Source of the DNA: Chionoecetes opilio
Lineage: Eukaryota; Arthropoda; Malacostraca; Decapoda; Majidae
Length of the DNA stretch: 64,000 nt
Reading direction: 5' to 3'
NCBI GenBank assembly: GCA_016584305.1
Contig: JACEEZ010023500.1
Location: forward strand, 36,689 to 100,688
Under the pieces are notes generated by a model. That model made no database searches. It was given only the letters and a program-made list of their open reading frames with translations, and was not told the DNA's origin. Shown piece after piece: positions 33,160-44,120 of this stretch; position 1 is the first letter of the stretch; every line of letters starts with the position of its first letter. The position numbers and the translations under genes are program-made.

Positions 33160-34030
33160 ACCTGTAACATCAAGATCAAGATCAAGAAGAAGAGAGCAAA
33201 GTTGGAGGGCTCTTGGAGAGCAGGAGGGAAAAGCAGGAGGGCAGGGGACCCCCAGTGATGGGGGACCAGAGAATGTGATGCAGAGAGAGGAAGGAGGGGA
33301 AAAAAAATCCCAGTTTTGCTTCCCCCTTTGTCTCCCCAACAGATTACGTGTGGGGAACGCCGGACCAAGGCTTCACTGACAGCATTTGTGGGGACTCCCA
33401 AATCAAGATCAAGTCAAGATCAAGTTCAGGAGACAATATGGCTTTCCATTCTGACTATAAGGACAGGAGAAAGGACCAGCCACGGTATGAAAGGTTCTAT
33501 GTAGGTGCTATGGGAGGGGACCTACTTACGAGGCAGGACAAAGCGTCTGGAGGTAAATAGTCGTAGTACAGATGGAAGAATGATGGCAGAGGTGTGTGAG
33601 ATGTTGTGACAGGAGTGGATGAACGTGGAGCACTTGAGTGGAATGTGAACGGTATGAGTAGCTAGGACACAGATGTGGAGTAGTGTAGGAGAAGGTCGGA
33701 GTGGAAGAATGGCGAGAGATGAGACAGGAGAGTGGAGATGGAGTACTGCTGGGTTGTGTGCTGAGTGGAGGAGTGACAGTCGTGTGATGAGATGTAAAAA
33801 GGAATTCTTGGAGAACTCTGGAGAGCACGTAGGAGAGAGCATAGAGGCAGGGGCCCTCAGGATGGGGGACCCGTATGAATGTGAGCAGAGAGAGGAAGGA
33901 GGGAAAAAGAAATCCCATAGTTTTGCTTCCCTTTGCTGTCTACAACAGATAAATGTGTGGAGAACGCGGAGCAAGGCTTCATGACAGCATTGCTGGGACC
34001 CAAATCAAGATCAAGATCAGTATGTGGCAG
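33160..34030 (+). repeat. LINE 3' fragment, tandem unit 1
   Basis: The segment begins and ends with ATCAAGATCAAGATCAAG words and holds fragments of a LINE ORF2 C-terminus (PRYERFYVGAMGGDLL near 33480, EVCEML and EWMNVEHL near 33590). The polypyrimidine/AG word TTTGCTTCCC..CAACAG then GATTACGTGTGGGGAACGC occurs at about 33312-33360 and again near 33920. Frames are short and broken. Confidence 0.6.
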
Positions 34031-34960
34031 TGGAAGCGATTAGAGGCGACATGGGATGGAGCACGTTCAGAGAGAGGATAGCAAAGGCAGGACTTTAGGT
34101 TACAGAGTTAGACTGCAACGAATGGATGACAGCAAATGGGAAGCAAGGTTTGGACGATATGTATGGGAAGTGGATGAAAGACTCAGTAAAGTGGAAAGAT
34201 GGACAGTGAACTGGAATGTTGTGACAGAGAATGAGCATGGAGTATGGCTGTATGCAAAAGGAAATAAATAGGAGAGTAGAAGAAAAGGGAAAGAAGAATG
34301 GCTGAGGGAATGAGTAAGAAATCAAACACTGGAATGTACAGGAGAAAGGACAGCCCGGTTGAAAGGGTTTTATGATGGTGGCTATGGAGGGGACCTACTC
34401 TCAGAGCCAGGACAAAGGGCCCCCTGGAGGTAAATGTCTATGTACAGATGGAAGAAAAGATGGGAGCAAGGTGGTGAGAGTGTGTGACAGGAGTGGGTGA
34501 ACCCTGGACACTTTATGCGGAATGTGAACGGGATGAGTATGTAGGACAACAGATGTGGGGGTAGTGGTGGAAGGCGGAGTTTGGGAAAAATGCGAGAGAT
34601 GAGAGACAGGAGAGTGGAGAGGAGTACCTGGGGTTGTGTGCTGAGTGGAGGGAGACAGTCGTGTGATTTAGAGTGTAAAAGAATTCTTTGGGGAACTCTG
34701 GAGAGCAGTAGGAGAGAGCATGAGAGGCAGGGGGCCCCTCAGTGATGGGGACCCCGTCTGAATGTGATGCAGAGAGAGGAAGGAGGGGAAAAAGAAATCC
34801 TAGTTTGCTCCCCTTTGCTTTCTCTCCAAAGATTACAGGTGGGAGAACGGCCGACCAAAGGGTTCACTGACATTATCTGTGGGTGATCCCAATCAAGATC
34901 AAGATTCAACAACGAGCGTCCGTCAGCCTGAACATGCTTATTGGTAAGGACATTATACAC
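34031..34960 (+). repeat. LINE 3' fragment, tandem unit 2 (~880-bp period)
   Basis: It repeats unit 1 at an offset of about 880 bases: CAGGAGAAAGGACAGCC at 34342 against the same word at 33463, and AGAATTCTTTGGGGAACTCTGG near 34680 against 33800. The frame at 34056-34271 (YRVRLQRMDDSKWEARFGRY) looks like LINE ORF2 sequence upstream of the Cys-rich tail. No intact protein is encoded. Confidence 0.6.
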
Positions 34961-34984
34961 GTCTTTAACCCAGATAACATACCT

Positions 34985-35105
34985 ATATCGCCCGCTGCAC
35001 TAAAGTCGCCCGCGCCCCAAAATACGAATGTAGCCCACTATGCGTGTCGTGCCATGAAGAGATACACAGTAGTTTATCATGACTTGTGGCTACGTTTCAG
35101 GTTGT
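34985..35105. repeat. Fragment of the GCACTAATGTCGCC foldback family
   Basis: GCTGCACTAAAGTCGCCCGC and the following bases resemble the arm at 42030-42125. Only part of the arm is present. Confidence 0.4.
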
Positions 35106-35149
35106 TTTTTGCTTTGTAGCGGGAGTTAAAAGACGGGGGTATTTAGGAC

Positions 35150-35480
35150 GCCACCGGGGGAATTTTGTCATGTGTTTATTTAAGCCCTACTTGAAAAAAG
35201 ATGAAGACACAAAAAAGACACAACTCTCCAGATAGCCCCTTGAAAACCTTCCTGAAAACATGGAGTAGAAAGTAATATTAACGCCACACACGTCTTACAC
35301 AGAACAAAACGTTGTCTGGCGACTTTAGTGTATTACGGAGTAGTCAGTTCAAAATCTGAGCCGAGTGTACGAAAAGACTATGGTTTCATAAGAACGAAAA
35401 AAATTTTTGGGATAAGAATCTAATGGGGGTCGAAACAACTTGTTACGAACGACCACCCCCCACAGACAATAAACCCGTAG
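35150..35480. repeat. GTACGAA foldback family, second copy
   Basis: TTTAAGCCCTACTTG, GATGAAGACACAAAAAAGAC, CTCCAGATAGCCCC and CCTTCCTGAAAACATGGAG match the 14765-15210 element. The axis part ACGAAAAGACTATGGTTTCAT matches 15000-15020. Confidence 0.6.
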
Positions 35481-35484
35481 GACG

Positions 35485-36065
35485 GCGGCGGTAGGCTATG
35501 ACGCACAGTGCTGACTCCGGGGGGGGAAGCAGCGTTTGTTCGCCCAAAACAGTGGGGGTGCAAAAGTTGTACACAAGTTGTTTCGTACACTAGTAGGTTT
35601 ATACAAAAAAGTTGGGAATTTTTTTTAGATGCACCAAATTTCCCACAAATTGGAGATGGTTTTTTTTTACCTTATTGTATTCTAGGAGACATTTTTATTG
35701 AGCTTTCCGTCGCAAATCAATAGTTCGGAGAAAAAAAGGGGGGAAAAAATTTTGTTTAAAAAATTCCCCTAGTTTTGCTTACCCCTTTTGGATTCTCTTC
35801 CCAACAGATTACGTGTGTGGGAGGAACGCGAGGACCCAAGGCTTCACGGACAGGGCATCTGCTGGGTGACTCCCAATATCAAGATAAAGATCAAGATCAT
35901 TGTGTGTTATCTCGTGAACCCCCCCCCCTCCTCCTACCTTCGTCGCGGCAAGAAGGCATCCCCGCAGCCATGGTAAGGGGGCACCGCCTCTCACACTGTC
36001 ATTAACACCAGGACTGGACCCACACACCTGCCTTGGTCCCACAGCAACAATTAAATCTCGGGTAG
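35485..36065. other. Degraded dispersed repeats, no gene
   Basis: 35630-35735 is a partial copy of the ACGATGGCACC family (CACAAATTGGAGATGG, ATTGTATTCTAGGAGACATT). 35770-35905 repeats the TTCCCAACAGATTACGTGTG..GATCAAGATCA unit of 33.1-34.9 kb. No coding region is supported. Confidence 0.5.
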
Positions 36066-36067
36066 GA

Positions 36068-36262
36068 ACGGGGGTGGTGGTTTGTCCATCTGTGTATCTG
36101 TGTGTGTGTATGTATCTGTGTGTCTGTGTCTGTCTATCTGTGTATGTGTCTGTGTGTCCGTCTGTGTATCTGTGTGTGTCTGTGTCTGTGTATCTGTGTA
36201 TGTGTCTGTGTGTGTATCTGTGTGTGTGTCTGTGTATCTGTGTGTGTGTCTGTGTCTGGTAT
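36068..36262. repeat. TGTGTCTGTGTATC microsatellite/minisatellite
   Basis: Irregular TCTGTGTGTG and TCTGTGTATC units span about 190 bases. The Cys/Val/Ser-rich reading in two frames is an artefact. Confidence 0.9.
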
Positions 36263-36393
36263 ATTGTTATAATGTTAAGTCATGACAGTGTTAGCCAAGG
36301 GAGAGAACGGTAAACTTTTGTTATTGGGCAACACTGTTTTCCAGGACAACACTTTGTTGCTCTCAGTAGTGGTGGTGGGTTTGGAAGGTGCCT

Positions 36394-36441
36394 GGAACTC
36401 TCGCCGCCGTCGACGAGTGTTCCTATTTTGGCGACGGTTCC
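36394..36441. repeat. Hairpin of the GGAACTGTCGCC family
   Basis: GGAACTCTCGCCG pairs with TGGCGACGGTTCC across a GCCGTCGACGAGTG centre. It is the same design as the two hairpins at 5.0-5.3 kb. Confidence 0.6.
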
Positions 36442-36539
36442 ATTGCTCGATCTTAATATCACTACCCAATATATACATTTAATCATCTTTTTCCTGTGTT
36501 TCTGCATTCAGGGCTTAAATGGTATTATTTCGGTAGAGG

Positions 36540-37155
36540 CATTCAAAAGGGTAAATTTTTACGATGGCACCAAACTTCCCTACACAATTGGGAGCATGGT
36601 TTTTGTTTGCCTTATTGTATTCTAAGAGACAGTTCTCTTTGGCTTTCGTTCGCAAATCGATAGGTTTCGGATATATACATATAGAAACATTTTTAGGTGG
36701 GGGGAGGAATATGTCTCCTTGTTTACAAAATGCCTCCCTCTTCCTCTTCTTGTGACCTGTATCGCTTTTGTTTGGTATTTTATTAAACTTATTATTGGAC
36801 CCAGTTAGGAGGTTAAAGGTTTGGTTAGGTAAGGTTAGGTTAGGTCAGGTTAGGTTAGGTTAGTTAGGTTAGGTTATGTTTAGGTTAGGTAAGTAGCCAA
36901 GGTTGCGCCTCCGAAAGAAAAGCAATGCAGGTCCACAAGAAGAGGAAGGAGGATGCATTTGTAAACAAGGAAAACTATTTCTTCCTCACAACCTAAAATG
37001 TGCATATCTCCGAAAACTATGATTGCGAACGGAAAGCTCAAGGAGAAAAATGTCTCTTAGAATACAATAAGGTAAACAAAAACACCATGGCTTCCAATTG
37101 TGTAGGGAAGTTGGTGCCATCGTAAATATTTTTACCATTTTTATTTTCGGAAACC
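36540..37155. repeat. Inverted repeat of the ACGATGGCACC family around a TTAGG array
   Basis: The left arm (36545-36775: TTACGATGGCACCAAACTTC, GGGGGGAGGAATATGTCTCC, CCTCTTCCTCTTCTTGTG) faces its reverse complement at 36900-37140. The centre (about 36795-36895) is built of GGTTA units. The family recurs at 50655-51035, 55880-56137 and, truncated, at 15410, 35630, 46717 and 56145. Nothing is coded. Confidence 0.8.
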
Positions 37156-37159
37156 TGTA

Positions 37160-37445
37160 AAAGTTGTTTTTTCCCACCAAATACTAGGGTCACTTTTTCA
37201 TTGAAAAAACAAGTATCTCCATCGAAAAAAGCTGTAAACTTGGCAGGAAGAAATAATAGGTCAGTGTCTCAGGAAAACAGGGAAGTGGACGGAATTCGTA
37301 CGAAAGCAAACTGTGCCCACCCGCAGGTCTAACGGGAGGGTTCCGACTCCTTCGGAACCCCTGACGAGAATATTAACATAACCGGAAACTAACCTAACCT
37401 ACTAAGGGATGGGGGGGCGGGGGGAGGAGGTCGGGGTTGTGTCTA
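37160..37445. other. No gene recognised
   Basis: A stretch of ordinary sequence ends in a short AACCTAACCTACTA word. There is no feature to report. Confidence 0.4.
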
Positions 37446-37479
37446 TGCATTATAGAAAATTATAATTTCTTCAAAATAT

Positions 37480-37580
37480 TATAGATATAACATATATATA
37501 TATATACTATATATATATATATATATATAATGATATAATTATATATATATATATAATATATATAGTATATATATATATAA
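37480..37580. repeat. (AT)n microsatellite
   Basis: An interrupted TATATA run of about 100 bases. Confidence 0.9.
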
Positions 37581-37589
37581 TTTATAATA

Positions 37590-37715
37590 TGTTTTAAAGG
37601 TTACGCTTGCAGAAATGGATGATACTGCACATTATACTCAAGCCCCCCAAAAAAAGAATCTGTAAGGTGGTAACGGCGGCGGTAGCAATCGACGCGCAGT
37701 TCTCGTCCACTATAA
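37590..37715. repeat. Dispersed repeat, second copy of 4095-4225
   Basis: It shares GGTTACGC, ACTGCACATTATACT, GTAACGGCGG and CGCAGTTCTCGTCCACTATA in the same order as the first copy. Confidence 0.6.
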
Positions 37716-37939
37716 CCCATTAGCCCACATGGAAACGCGTCTTCATATGTCGCGTTCTCTTCTAACAATCACCCCTCACTTTTCATCAACCAGTAGTACG
37801 TAATATATGACCTAAAGTTAAACATTAACAACAAAATACTTCCGCGCCTCCCAAGTCACGCTGTCATCTTGTTTGTTATGTTGGGTGAAGCTGGTTGCCT
37901 CAAAACAAGGGTGATAGATGTGTTGTCAGTGTTGACGAC

Positions 37940-38165
37940 AGGTCCAACCAAATACAAGTTTGGTTCAACGAAAGAAACAGTCCGACGAAAACGCCTCGTG
38001 TGATACCCGCTTTTAATTTCACAAAACCATTCATCGAACATGTTCGGTTTGTTTCTTCTTTTTTTTTTTTTTAGGCGCAAGGACCCTCCGAAGTTCGACC
38101 AAACAGTCCAACCAAATGGCAAGTTCGGACGGAAACAGTCCGACGAACGGAACCGTGTGATAGCG
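37940..38165. repeat. Short direct repeat with CAGTCCGACGAA
   Basis: Two units about 150 bases apart share GTCCAACCAAAT, AAACAGTCCGACGAA and CGTGTGATA. There is no coding frame. Confidence 0.55.
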
Positions 38166-38221
38166 CTTTATTATTATTCTGTCTCATCATCTCTTTAGGG
38201 GTTATGGGGTTAAGTTATCTT

Positions 38222-38545
38222 GCACCCTCACACAATTCAATCTACTCGAGCACCTTGGCCGGGCGGGAAGTCTGAAAAAGATTCTCCTTAGCATGCTTGC
38301 ACCTAGAGAATGCCCGTCTGCACAAGCGTTGTGCTAGTCTGTCCTTGATGGAGCTCTTGCGCTTATCGAGCACCTTCTCCACCGAAGACTGGGAGTTTGG
38401 GAAAACTGTAGCGTGCACTCAAGTCGTCTGCAGCGTCTCGAGGGACAGGCACATACACAGCTGGGATGAGTTGCTTGGCCTGTGGCAACTCAACCAAATC
38501 CTCCCACCATCGCAGCATGTCTGTTCAGGAGCACTTTAAAACGAT
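38222..38545 (-). other. Possible coding fragment, unassigned
   Basis: A minus-strand reading, interrupted by one stop, gives KVLDKRKSSIKDRLAQRLCR and RAFSRCKHAKENLFQTSRP. It has protein-like composition, unlike the surrounding repeats. I do not recognise it, and no splice or start signal supports a gene. Confidence 0.2.
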
Positions 38546-38604
38546 TCTTCTTCTCGCAGTGAATTCCATCACTGTCTTCCATCCATTGTAAAGGGCCGTT
38601 CAAA

Positions 38605-39046
38605 ATGTATTTGAGTGTGAGGGCAGCGGCGGGGCAGCGCCTGCCGGTTGAGCCAAGGCGGGCCGCTGGGAAGGGTTGGAGGAGGGAGGAGTGGGCGTGG
38701 AGGCCGCCAGCAGCTGGCCGGCAGCTGCTGGAGGGCGAGGCGGGGGCCTGCTGCTGCTGCTGTGGCTTGCCGTTTACTACCTTTGCACAGCGCTTTTACT
38801 GTGTCCTATACTGTGCAGGGGACCGACGGCCTCAAACAGCTCGGCTTGGTGAAGGAAAAGGAGATATGGACAGCAAGGGTCTCTGTGCGGGGTGTGGAAG
38901 GTGGCAGCGGTGGTGACGGGGGGAGGAGGGTTGGGACGGAGTGGCAGGGTTCGCTTCCTTATCAAGCGTTGGTAGAGGTCCACACACAATACGAGGGGAG
39001 CGTCGCGTTCCTTAGTCCTCGCCTCTTGCCACTGTACACCAAATGA
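38605..39046 (+). other. GC-rich segment upstream of zinc-finger copy 1
   Basis: CpG-rich sequence with CTGCTGCTG repeats and overlapping Gly/Arg/Ala-rich frames of 103 and 132 codons. It might be a promoter-proximal first exon of the zinc-finger locus. There is no counterpart upstream of the second copy at 59.9 kb, so the link is weak. Confidence 0.25.
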
Positions 39047-39430
39047 CACGCCACTGTTCCCAACACTGTCAACGTCACCCACACTGTCCCCACACTGTCC
39101 CCGTCACCACCAACTGTCCCAACACTGTCCCGTCAATACACCTACCACACTTCCCCCGTCACCACATGTCCCAAAACCGTCACCGTCACCACCACCTCCC
39201 ACACTGTCACAGTCACCACACTGTCCCAACACTGTCCCCGTCACTTACCACCCTCAACACACTGTCACCGTCACCAACCACTGTCCCAACAATTCACCGT
39301 CACACACCCTCACCACCACTGTTCCCAACACTGTCACCGTCACTACCACCGTCACCACACTGTCACCGTCGCACACGTCCAACACTGTCACCGTCACTAC
39401 CAACTCTAACCACACTTCCAACCACGTCAG
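39047..39430. repeat. CACTGTCCCAACACTGTCACCGTC minisatellite
   Basis: CACACTGTCC, CAACACTGTC and CACCGTCACC words repeat irregularly for about 385 bases. The 155-codon Thr/Pro/His/Ser reading over it is an artefact. Confidence 0.85.
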
Positions 39431-39529
39431 GTGGCACGGGGTGCCATGGGGCGCTGCTTCTCAGGCATACAAATATACTTTACAGAGGCTGGAATGGGCT
39501 CTGTGTCTGACTGTTCACCACTGTTGCAG

Positions 39530-40297
39530 GTGCTGAGGTCACAGTCCACGCCGGCCTACTCGCTCGGCACTGACTCGGCTCACACCGGCATCCACTGAGG
39601 GTTCAGCAGGACCGGCCGGGGCGTGTGCCGGCCAGTATTGCTGCGGTGGAGGCTGTGGGGGCGGCAGGGCACGCATGGAGTGTCGGGAGCAGCAGGGATC
39701 AGTCTGCCTCAGGTGTGGGGAGGCAGAGTGTGATGGCAAGATCACTGGAGGCAGCAAGCTCAGGCCACAAGGCAGGGGACAGTGAGCTGAAGTTGCCAGC
39801 AGTGTGACAAAAATTCAAGCAAGAAGTAAGGAGTAAAGCTTGAGACACATCCTTGACACCAGTGGTGTCCAGAATTATGAATGGTCCTAGAGTGTGGGAA
39901 AAGATGTTACTAGGAAAGGGTGGACCTCACCCCACACGCCCTGACACACAGTGGTGTTAAAAAATTATGAATGCTTGGAGTGTGGAAAAGATTTACTAAG
40001 AAAGTGTCACATCACCCCACACCCTGACACACAGTGGTGTTAAAAAATTATAAAATTCTTGAGTGTGGAAAAGATACTGAAAAGAGTCTGCCTCAACAAA
40101 CACCCCCGGATACACAGTGGTGTTAAGAATCATGCATGTCTAGAGTGCTGTGGAAAAAGTTTTTTATAACAGTTCTCGTCTCAATTCACAAACCTTTGAG
40201 GGTCACACTGACTCATGGAACATTCAAGTGTTGAAATTTGTAGCAAGGTTTCACAAGACAAAGAGTCATATGCCAGCACATGAAGATCCACTTTTGA
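39530..40297 (+). pseudogene. C2H2 zinc-finger gene, copy 1 (about six fingers, frame-broken)
   Basis: A splice-acceptor-like TTCACCACTGTTGCAG (ending 39533) precedes a Cys/Gly-rich part readable as YCCGGGCGGG, VCLRCGEAECDGKI. From about 39806 zinc fingers follow with an approximately 84-base period; GAGTGTGGA-type CxxC words fall at about 39886, 39969, 40050 and 40137. Corrected by eye, the units approximate a short finger with GVKNYECLEC linkers. The last finger ends in a KHMKIHF-like tail and TGA at 40295-40297. Linker SGVKN replaces the usual TGEKP. Such proteins bind DNA in the nucleus; the target is unknown. Single-base indels break the frame in nearly every finger. It is paralogous to 59978-60923 and more distantly to 10420-12850. 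Confidence 0.75.
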
Positions 40298-40488
40298 GGT
40301 TGGTGTGTTGTGTGGACAAGTGTGGTTGTACCCGTGCCTGTGGCAGTGTGTCCTGTTGTGGAAAATGGGTGGTGGTGGTGGTGGGGGCAGTGTGTTACAT
40401 GGGTGTGGACAGCGTTGCCCCTTGGTGTCTGTGAGGGAGTAAATGGCCCAAGCAGTTGTTGGGTTGGCGGGTGCAGGTGTGAACCTCA

Positions 40489-40494
40489 AATAAA
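40489..40494 (+). promoter_or_regulatory. Poly(A) signal of zinc-finger copy 1
   Basis: AATAAA followed by a GT-rich stretch (TGTGTGTGTGCTTGG), 192 bases after the stop codon. The same arrangement is conserved in copy 2. Confidence 0.6.
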
Positions 40495-40499
40495 TGTGT

Positions 40500-41402
40500 G
40501 TGTGCTTGGTAAAACCTTTGTTTGTGTATATCTTCAGGGTTTGAAGTCACAGTTGTTGGGTCATTTCCCTGATCTAAAGGAAGCACTATGGTAACAAGCA
40601 CTGTGACAAGAAGTGTTTCTATACCACAGTGGTTGTTCCTATTTAAATTTTACCATTTTGTACACAAGAATCCTTTCGTGAAGGGGAGGTTAATAATCGG
40701 ATGTTTGAGTCAAAAGACCCATCTCACACACCACCATCCCACTGCAAGGCCTATTATCCATTGCAATTGTGCGAGCAATGTCTTGATTTCTTCCTTAATC
40801 AGTAACAGAGCAGCAGGAGGAGGCGTTGGAGAGGGAGAAGGAAGATACATAGGTTTTTTCATCAACAGGTTAAACGAGTGGTAGGGTAGTAGGGGACAGA
40901 ATGGAACTTAAAGTAAATCGTCCAGACCATTTCACATTCCTGTTTTAATGCAGTCAAAAATATAGCCATTATTGACGTCTGTATATCAACAATATGTTGT
41001 CACTTTTTGCATCAGTCGCCCGTTAAATGATCCGCATCAAAATCTGTAAATTCCACGAGCTCTCAAAAAACACAAACTGACGAACAGGCAGACGGACGGA
41101 ACACGCTCGGTGACGTCACTTCAGGAAGCCCTCCCAGGCCGGCGCTGATCAAACACACGTAGACTCAGAAAAAATATTAGTACTTGGAAGAATTTTGGGG
41201 TGTTTCTGATATAGTTTTTTGCGATATGCATATACTTGCAATCCTGTATGGGTGCCAACAAAGAAAAGTTGTGCCATTCAGAGAGCTTCACACCCACCCA
41301 TTTCCAAACCTTACGCGACGATTTATATGTGTGAGACGTTGTGGAGTGCGGGGCAGTAGCGGGCGGTGTGTGGCAGATTGTCTCGCTGAGCGGACAGTGC
41401 CA
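40500..41402. repeat. Downstream part of duplicated segment, copy 1
   Basis: The sequence is collinear with 61115-62750 apart from the 0.69-kb insert there. Landmarks are CCACAGTGGTTGTTC, CTTTCGTGAAGGGGAGG and CAACAATATGTTGTCACTTT. No gene is visible in it. Confidence 0.7.
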
Positions 41403-41404
41403 CT

Positions 41405-42585
41405 AGCGCGTTTTTGCGACGTTTACCAACCTGGTCCAGTCCAGGACTAGACCAGTCCAGACTGGACTGATTGCTCGCGAAAAGACATCGAGACTGGCCA
41501 CCGTCCCATTGGCATTCTATTGGCTGGGGGATGCAAGTGGGCGGTAATAACCGTCCTGCAAGCTTTACCCCCCCAAACGACACCACCAAAGGTTATTTAA
41601 TTTGACCTCAGGTAATAGCTCCTAGTTGGGCATATGAAAGGTGAACACATCCATCTGTGAGTTGATGGAGAGTCAGGTTTATAAATCTCTGGCGGAGAAA
41701 AAATCTCAGCAACACCATATTGCAAAGAACCTGTCATAAGCCATCAAACGTTTACTATAACCTCTATAACCATCAGGTATCATATCTATAGGTACTGGCA
41801 TTCCACTACCTGGGTATTCCAGTATAGAGCAGGCCTTTACTGGTGGAGTACTTGTTATTAGCCCTATTATCATGGCAAAGTTTTGCATTGTGCAATGTAG
41901 CAGTCATCCTTGTAGCAGCTCCCTGCTACTAATTGACTTCTCAATGGGAAGTCAAGTAGCAGGGATGATGACTATGAAAAATTTGAATGATGAAAATCTC
42001 ATTTAAATTTACCATAAATAACACTATTACCAGTAGCCACTGCACTAATGTGCAGGGGGGACAATATGTTACCGAGTTTTTAGCATCACTGCAGACTTTG
42101 TATGTGCCACTGAAGAGACGGCACATTACGTAGTTACATTATCTACATACACACAATACATGGTACTTCAGGACACATAAAAGTATGTAGTGATGCCTAA
42201 CATTTGTACTTCTATGGCGCCTTGGTGACATTAGCGCAGTGCGGGCTATTTAGTGTTGCTGACGGGACATTAATTTCCCAAGATGGTGTTTCAGCAAAGT
42301 GCGAATATTGTAATTTTGTGAAATTACTTTAGTCTATGGTTCGGCCATCATGGGTTTTTGGTTCATGTCTATCAGCAGCCCGAGAAGCTCCTGTCGTTCC
42401 TTCCCCGGTGACTGTAGTGCACATGCGCCAGTCTCCCACACTGGGCCAACGTGCACGGTCCTGCTCGCTGGGTGGGGGGGGGGGGGGGACAGTCTAGCCC
42501 GTTTCAGTCGTCCTCGCAAAAACAGACTCCGCCGCGGAAACTGAACCAGTCTAGACGGGCTAGAACGGTCGCGAAAAAGCCACAG
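41405..42585. repeat. Foldback/TIR element in duplicated segment, copy 1
   Basis: The left end GCGTTTTTGCGAC..CTGGTCCAGTCC faces the right end GTCTAGACGGGC..GTCGCGAAAAAGC. Inside is a smaller palindrome: arm 42030-42125 (GCACTAATGT, TTTAGCATCACTGCAGAC, GTGCCACTGAAGA) and its inverted copy at 42166-42240. A further hairpin, TGCTACT..GACTTC/GAAGTC..AGTAGCAGGG, lies near 41920-41970. The same layout occurs at 62752-63945. No transposase is seen. Confidence 0.65.
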
Positions 42586-42586
42586 T

Positions 42587-43226
42587 AAAAGCCTTATAAA
42601 CGGCACTGTATAAAAACTCTGAATTTATATAACTCTGCATGGCAAAGACAATTTTTTTTTTTTTTTTTTTTTTTTTGCCTATAGCAGTGTAGGCAGTGAG
42701 CTCCAGGGGTGGGATGGTAGGCCGGGAAGGCTGGAGGCCTTGGCCTCGGCCCGTGTTGGCGCAGGCAGGATTGTTATAGTGACGCCTGTGATTAAGGCTC
42801 ATGCCGCCACCTGTGGCCTTCCATGCACTCACAGTCGAAGGTTACGAGTACATGGACAGGGCATAGTGTTGCAGTAATTAAGTGCTCAAAGTGATGTAAA
42901 ATTAGGTTGTACAGGTACAGGACACTCGATACAATATAGTATAGAGTTGTGATTATAAAGTTTATTACAAGTTGATACCAGTGTTAAAATGCGACTGAGT
43001 CCACCCTAACATGCTTCTAATGTTACAAACAAGGCTGCCCTCTCCTTGGATTACATGGCCTGTGCTGCTACCCGTTCATTGGTAAAGTGTAGTTTTTATG
43101 CTTTTACATACTGTATTTTTTTTTTTTTCTTTTTCCCCATATCAGAGGAGGACATTGCATAACTCGGCCACATTGAATAACTCGGCCCGGGCCAGAGCCC
43201 CTATCGTGCCCAGTTATAAGGCTTTT
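42587..43226. mobile_element. 0.64-kb TIR element E, copy 1
   Basis: It is bounded by AAAAGCCTTATAA and TTATAAGGCTTTT. The interior has a 26-base T run, CAGTGTAGGCAGTGAGCTCC, and near the right end GCATAACTCGGCCACATTG words. The duplicated segment at about 63945 lacks it and reads through, so this is an insertion. The same element lies inverted at 61608-62298, at a different site in the other copy. No coding capacity is present. Confidence 0.85.
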
Positions 43227-43229
43227 ACT

Positions 43230-44118
43230 TGATATATAACCTATTATCGGGAGGGAGAACAAATTAACTAAGGCCCGGTTTGGTTCCACACTTCACGTTT
43301 TTGCTGACGTGAGTTCTTGGTATGTGGACATCACGTTGGGACGTCACGATGACGTTTACCTGTCTCCTCCCGCTCGCTCTTATCAGTAATCATTGCAGTA
43401 TAAAACCGCCTTGCTTTCCTACTCCTCCCTTTTGTAACCCCACGACACAACCTATTACTCCCTTCACTACCTGGCCCTACATATATAGCGCTACAATCCC
43501 TGACAACAGGCTTATTGCAAAGTTACAGTGAATTCTGTCTAGCGGGGGCCCACAGGTGTTGCCACATATCGCAGTCGTGGCGCTTATTTTTCAAGTCACT
43601 AATTTAATTATTACCTTATTGCACGGCCTGTAGAGGGTGTTGGTGGGAGTAGCGTGAGCTGTAGAAGGATGGATATAGGTAGTACTAGAGGGGACGTGAG
43701 GAGGTTAGATAGAAACTAGGAGAACACGAGCAATAACGCAGGAAAATAAACAGAGGTAGTGGTGTTGCTGGAGCTTACATTCAAGCAAGCGATGCCGCTG
43801 TTTCCGCCTTCAAGCAGCGTGAACAACAATATTTTACATCATGTATGTCTTCATTACTAATATTGTCTTCCAGAATCACTGAAATAAATATATTTTAAAT
43901 CAGACATTGGAAACAGCATATTTTGATATTGCAAAAACTTAGTTACGTATAATGTTCTAATAAAATTTGGGCACCCACCGCTCCCGCATTCTGGAGAAAG
44001 CCCGCCAAAAGAATTGGCGGCTCCGAATCTTTGAGCCTCGAGACGCACGTCTTTCAAGGTCACACAAGCAGGAAGTGACGTCACGGTGACGTCACGTTCA
44101 CAAGACGTGTTGTCACGT
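43230..44118. other. No gene recognised
   Basis: The first part continues the duplicated segment (ATTATCGGGAGGGAG). ACGTCACG words cluster at 43330-43355 and 44075-44100 in roughly inverted order, which may mark the ends of another decayed element. Small frames have no domain. Confidence 0.35.
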
Positions 44119-44120
44119 TG

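Noticed and set aside
36074..36313. Cys/Val-rich 79-codon frame
   Set aside because: It is a translation of a TGTGTC microsatellite.
39043..39510. 155-codon Thr/Pro/His-rich frame
   Set aside because: It covers the CACTGTCCC minisatellite and has no conserved features.
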